Source: Acephala macrosclerotiorum
Taxonomy: Eukaryota; Ascomycota; Leotiomycetes; Helotiales; Mollisiaceae
DNA: 64,000 nucleotides
Assembly (NCBI GenBank): GCA_014904845.1
Contig: MU119244.1
Span: forward strand, 62,001 to 126,000
Reading direction: 5' to 3'
Shown in pieces: positions 59,033 to 64,000 of the stretch. Made by a program: the position numbers and the translations under genes. Position 1 is the first letter of the stretch. Each line of letters starts with the position of its first letter. Under the pieces are notes generated by a model. That model was not told the DNA's origin. It saw only the letters and a program-made list of their open reading frames with translations, and made no database searches.

Positions 59033-60188
59033 CTAATAATCGTAAAACCTGGTACACGAATCACAATTAGCTTATGCTCCCATTTCTTATTGGTCCAAGC
59101 TTTTTTCTTGTTTTGCTTCTTGATTTGTTGGTTTGACTTACCCCTTTCCGCTCTTCTTTCCCAGCCATCCTGCATCTACCATTTTTCGTAATAGGACAGC
59201 CGGTCGGTACTTGGAATCGCTTGTCTCCTCGTATAGGACTTTCATGATGGCTAAGCAGGTGTCGATGCCGATGAAATCGGCCAGCTGTAATGGACCCATC
59301 GGGACGTTGGTACCGTTCTTCATGATTGCGTCGATGTCATCTCTTTTACCTACTCCGGTCTCTAGGCAAATGATCGCCTCGTTGATGTAAGGCATTAGGA
59401 TCCGGTTGGCCAGGAATCCTGGGGAGTCGGCAGATTGTGAGGGAATCTTGCCCATGGCTTTGCAGAAGGAGATGGCGGTGTCGATTGTGCCTTGGCTGGT
59501 TTGGAGGCCGGTGATAATTTCTACGCCTTTCTGGATTGGTACTGGGTTCATGAAATGTGTCGATATGACCCGGGATGAGGCGGATGTGTCTGTTGGATCT
59601 TTCGTTGTGGCTGCTGCTATCTTCGTTATAGATATCGATGATGTATTTGTTGCGAGAATAGCATGTGGAGGACATATCTGGGCGAGTTGTTCGAAAATGG
59701 ATAATTTCAAGGAAGGAATTTCGGGGACAGCTTCGATTACGAAGTCAACCTCAGACAGAGGGTCCATTGACGTCGAAGGAATAAGGAGCGATCGTATCGT
59801 ATCGGATTGTTTTTGTGTAATTCGTTCTTTTGAGACGTCTTTGGCTAGCAACTTGTCTGTGAGAGAATATATTAGCTGGAGTAACGGAACACGCCAGAGG
59901 AGTTCCAACCTGCGAACTTCAAGCCTTTGTCAATAGAAGCTTGACTTGTATCAACTAATGTAACAGGGACTCCCGCCTTTGATGCTGCTACCAATGCTAT
60001 TCCGAGACCCTGCAGGTCGTTAGCAGCTATATTGACTGAGCGAAGTTGTCCAAAGAGCGTACCATCTGCCCAGCTCCTATGACGCCGAGGCGTCTGACTT
60101 CTTGCGCTGCAACAATTGGGCCTGAGCTAAAGCATCTTGCATGCCTTGTGCTCGGCAGAAGCTGTCTTCGTAGTCCGGGCGTAATCAT
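59033..60188 (-). CDS. 3-hydroxyacyl-CoA / 3-hydroxybutyryl-CoA dehydrogenase, mitochondrial
   Basis: Exons 60063-60188, 59910-60009, 59142-59856 and 59033-59048 give 318 residues, the usual size of short-chain enzymes. The N-terminus (MITPGLRRQLLPSTRHARCF) is arginine-rich and lacks acid residues, as in mitochondrial presequences. The NAD loop is LGVIGAGQMGLGIALVAA. Further blocks are VDFVIEAVPE, ATNTSSISIT (with the catalytic serine), RVISTHFMNPVPIQKGVEII (catalytic histidine) and DSPGFLANRILMPYINEA. The 16-base last exon supplies the GKGFYDY terminus common in the family. It oxidises L-3-hydroxyacyl-CoA in beta-oxidation. The two donors of introns 1 and 3 are standard; intron 2 uses GTTGGA. 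It is divergent to TOF1. Confidence 0.94.
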
Positions 60189-60428
60189 GATGTCTGTTTG
60201 ATTTTGAGAACTTTGAGAGCACAAAATCTCGTCAATCAGATGTCAGGTTCCCCGGACTTGAACTTATTTCAACCCCTCGACCTCGGCTAGAGCTGGACTT
60301 TCTCGGCCCGTTGGAGCTAACACGCTAGACAGGGGTACGCGTCTCATCGCGTCTGCTTCCGTCAACAGCGTGTAAAGAGATTCGCGCATTGCACCAAAAT
60401 TTTGACAATTTAACAACATCGTCGCATC

Positions 60429-63400
60429 ATGGAGTTCGGTGACGGAAAGAGAGATGTGGTCGATCCTGAGGTCAGGGCATATGTGTCAAGTCTTGTTACT
60501 GCTGTAAGTACCTTCAATGCGTCTTCGTTTGCGGTCCTGACGCGTTCTAGCTGGGAGGAAGTGGTGCGGATGAAGATGGTCGATACGTACTCGGAGACGA
60601 CGCTTTAGCATGTTTGCGCGATTTGAAGAAATGGCTGAAGCTCTACGACGAGAAAGCGAACCGATTAGATGTTGCACGATGCCTGGCGGAATCGAATTTA
60701 GTCGGAGGAGATCTGCTACAAATTCTCGCGGCTTGGCCAGAAAATGCTACAGAGGACAGACTGAAGTCAAAGATTGCGTTGGCGTGTCTCGAACTTCTAG
60801 TACCTTTGACATGGCCGCTGGAGAGAGATACGCAGGCTATGACGGTCAACCACCATCGACACATACCCTACCTCCAAATAGCTCAATTGGGCTACAAACG
60901 CTCCATCATCAATTTCGATGGAGCCCGGATACTACACACGGCGGTCAGATGTTCCTTGCCATCAATGGCAGAGGCTATTGGGGACCGCAGCACAAGAGAT
61001 GAGGGTATCATCAAATTGCTTCTGTATTTTGTGCGGAATATCGCCATGATTGCGCCGCCTCCCAATGTACAGTATGAAGGGGACGAGGCAGAAATCTCGA
61101 GATCTGCTACAATCGACGCATTTGATTACCAAGACATATTGCATCTCTTGCTGACCGTCTCGTCAACCATGGGAGAAGAGTTCAATACCCAGGATGTGGT
61201 GTTGTTGGATATACTGTTTCATCTTATCAAAGGAGTTGATATCGAAAAACTGTTCATTGATGAGTCGAAGGCCGACAATACCAAAATCGACGAGTTGAAG
61301 AAACTACGCCAGAAGGAGGCGGCAATGTTGAGGAGCTATCAGACGAATGCTCCAACCAGACACAATCGATTTGGCACCATGGCCTGGATGCAACGAGAAG
61401 ATTCAAAGATGACCACAATATCCGGCCAGTCGGCGATAATAGACAGCACGAGGAGCTTAGCAAAGATGGACAGCACCAAAAAATTCAAGCCGCCAAGGAA
61501 GGCACTGAAAGGAGAGAAGGGTCCCTTGGATTTTGACACGCCGGTTATGCTCAACGTCTCAGCAATCAAACACCTTCGTGCATTCGTGGAAGATTTCCTC
61601 GATGCAGGTTTCAACCCTCTTTTCAGTCATCTTCGCAAAGCCATCGACCGAGAAGCGGAGCGAATACTCGAATACCACCCTATGCAATTCTTCTACCTCG
61701 TTTCATGGTTCTTGGAAGCGGAGCGTGTAAGGAGACAAAGCAAAAAGAACTCGAAAAGCCAGAAGCCGGAGGATGTGGACAGTTTCTCGCTCGTCGCAAG
61801 CGTTCTCAACCAAGAAATGTTCGTAACACTAAACAGGACTATGGATCGGTCTTTTGAGAATAAGTCGTGGCAGGATCTAAGTGCTGCCATGAAGTGCTTT
61901 ACTCAGATTCTTCTGACGGTCCAGGAAATGTCCGAGTCTCCCTTAGAGGACGATCAAGAAATTGCCGAGAATATTCTGAACAGAATCTTCTACGAAGAGA
62001 CAACGCACGACCGAGTTGCAAACATCACACGTACCTACAAGGATCAGGGCTTTGGGTACCTTGATTCTTGCACAGAACTATCCCACAACTACCTCCGAAT
62101 CCTAGAACAATACTCTAAGCAAAATGTCGATATGCAGGTCCGGTCACGAAGAAGAGTCCGCCGAAAGAAGAAGGCTGCTAAAGCTGCTGGGGAGGGTCAA
62201 GGCGAAGATGACATTAATGACGAGTCAGATGGAGAGGACGAATCTAGAGCAGAGAAAGTTTCTTCCGAACGAAAATTTGACTTCAAGCGATTTGCAGCGA
62301 GGTTCGTCACTCAAGGTTGCATCGACACGTTCGTCACGTTCACTGGCTATTACAACGACCTCAAGCCGGCGCAACTCAAGAGGGCCCATCGATTCTTCTA
62401 CCGCGTTGCGTTTAAACAAGAAATGAGTGTCATGCTCTTTCGAGTGGATATTGTTGCGCTTTTACACAAGATGATCAAAGGTCCCGAGGGTCTAGATCCT
62501 CAGGCCAGCTGCTTCAAGGAGTGGGATGAGCTTGTCAAGCAGATTCTAAAGAAGTGCATTAGGAAAATGCAAGAGCGGCCCGAACTTGTGGTAGAAATGC
62601 TCTTCTCAAAGATTAACAGCACGGCACATTACCTTGAATTTGGATATGAGAAGCAGACTGTTTTAGCGAAGCCAAGAGCAGCAGCTGAGCTTGAGGTGAA
62701 AGGTGGTAAAGAGTGGGAGGAGCAAGTCGCGATCGTCGTTGGTGCAATGCTTGACCGGAATGAAGGAGAACATCTTCAATGGGTCAAATCGCAGCTATCG
62801 TCTGCTGAGAGCGAACGAAGAAGCTGGGAGGGAGCGAATACTGCTCCACTGTCCGTGGTGGAGAAAGAACCTGCTGTGGAGAAAGATCCTTTCGCGGATG
62901 AGGAATCCTCCGTAGAAGCGAGTGAGGCACCTGTTCCAACTATTGAACAGCCCACTGCACCAACCATTTGTATGTTTTCGGTACTTTTTATATTCCGATA
63001 CTCTATACTAACTCCACAACAGTGCTCAATCCAGACAATGATACTCGGAGAATCGCCCTATTCAAGAACGGTCATCTACGCCTTCTCATGAAACTGGTCG
63101 GAATGCGGCGTATTGGCGAGGACGACGACCCGGAGGCACCGTGGACTGTCCCATCTTCCCTGTCGGGTGATCGGCTGAAGGAAGCCCGCGTTCTTATCGA
63201 AAAGTCCGAGTTTAGCCCGCCTGTATTCGACGACGGCGAAGAGGCTGGTGACTTTATCCGACGTAAGTCGGCCGGATCTGCCTCTAGGAAAAAGGCTGTC
63301 TTCGATGATGGGGATGATGGAATTGATGACGATGATGAGGAGGAGCTTCTGTTCCCAGCTGGTGGCCCAACGCCTATGAACAAGTCCGAGGCTCTGAAAG

Positions 63401-64000
63401 CTTTGAAGGCAAGGAGGCGGCGCGGGAAAGAGGGTTCGGAGGATGAAGGCACAGGCTTGACTGACGAACAGCTTGAGGCACGAAACGAAGCTCGAAGACA
63501 ACGAGAGCTGGAAAAGAACCGAAAGATCAAGAGCGATCTCTACGTTCACGATAGTGATGAGGAACCGGACGAGGAGCGTGATCGAGTATTCTTCGAGGCT
63601 GAAGAGAAGCTTCGAGCAAAGGCAAAAATCGCTATAATGAAGGAGTTGCTCAGCGCCGGAAAGGATAAAGACAAAGACTCTTCTTTCAAAAGTAAGAAAA
63701 AGAAGGCACCAGCGACTTCTGATAGTGATGATGAGGATGACCTGCCCGTCACCAGCAGCAGGAAACGCCAGTCCAGTGCTATTTCGGAGGGAAGCGATGA
63801 GGAAGAACTTGCTACTGGAAGATCTTCATCAGTTGCTAGAGACAATGTTCTTGTCGAATCCGAACATGAGGCAACCGATACACCTCTCTCGAGTCCTCAT
63901 CCGCGAACATCGAAGTCAAAGAGGAGGAAAGTCTCAAGTAACGAAGGTGACGAAGCCCCTGAGGCTTCTGCTCCTGTGGAATCTGTAAAGATTATGGATT
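60429..64000 (+). CDS. TOF1: Tof1 / Timeless, replication fork protection complex subunit (3' partial)
   Basis: Exons 60429-60503 and 60551-62969 are followed by 63023 to the window end; the rest of the gene lies outside. The N-terminal Timeless domain (about residues 25-310) begins [20 protein letters not shown]. It holds [24 protein letters not shown] and [18 protein letters not shown]. Further blocks are [20 protein letters not shown] and [19 protein letters not shown]. The part after 63023 is rich in Asp, Glu, Lys and Ser ([34 protein letters not shown]), usual for fungal Tof1. With Csm3 and Mrc1 it travels with the replisome, pauses forks at protein barriers and signals the S-phase checkpoint. 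Intron 1 is 47 bases and intron 2 is 53 bases. It shares a short spacer (240 bases) with the dehydrogenase. Confidence 0.95.

Noticed and set aside
60189..60224. Extension of the 3-hydroxyacyl-CoA dehydrogenase to 60224
   Set aside because: That start is TTG and would put a polar stretch ahead of the mitochondrial presequence; ATG at 60188 fits better.

Overview
The window is a filamentous ascomycete genome fragment. The genes carry short spliceosomal introns of about 45-60 bases with GT/AG ends, and the conserved proteins are typically fungal. They include a Bur1/CDK9 kinase, Tof1, a Rheb GTPase, a LaeA-like methyltransferase, a UDP-glucose 4,6-dehydratase and an alpha-actinin. The style of the proteins suggests Pezizomycotina, possibly Leotiomycetes, but that is inference. 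I saw no tRNA, rRNA or CRISPR array.

Layout. 1-845: 3' part of a SAM methyltransferase. 1812-9252: housekeeping block with BUR1 (+), a zinc-finger UFM1-type peptidase (-), cytosolic seryl-tRNA synthetase (-) and Rheb (-). 9253-12777: mostly intergenic, with two small candidate genes. 12778-30391: a LaeA-like methyltransferase, a UDP-glucose 4,6-dehydratase, an unidentified ORF, a TPT/nucleotide-sugar-type transporter and three DUF5672 glycosyltransferase-like type II membrane proteins. A piggyBac-type transposon with 138-base terminal inverted repeats sits between the first and second DUF5672 genes. Its transposase frame is broken only by six stops, all at expected tryptophan positions, which is a RIP-like pattern.

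31068-41776: a decay zone holding broken genes for a secreted S53 (sedolisin) peptidase, a type B carboxylesterase and a MYND-finger protein. Two intact genes lie among them: a GNAT acetyltransferase and a small charged protein whose first two introns resemble each other. 43154-45687: alpha-actinin. 45688-54810: about 9 kb without a convincing gene, ending at a homeodomain transcription factor (54811-57076). 59033-60188: mitochondrial 3-hydroxyacyl-CoA dehydrogenase (-). 60429-64000: TOF1 (+), cut by the window end.

Functionally, the 15.7-30.4 kb stretch puts a nucleotide-sugar-making enzyme, a likely sugar-nucleotide or phosphate transporter and three Golgi-type glycosyltransferase-like proteins close together. 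A shared role in glycan synthesis is possible but not proven. The other intact genes look like independent housekeeping or regulatory loci. Gene models given as spliced were checked by requiring exon lengths to sum to a multiple of three.
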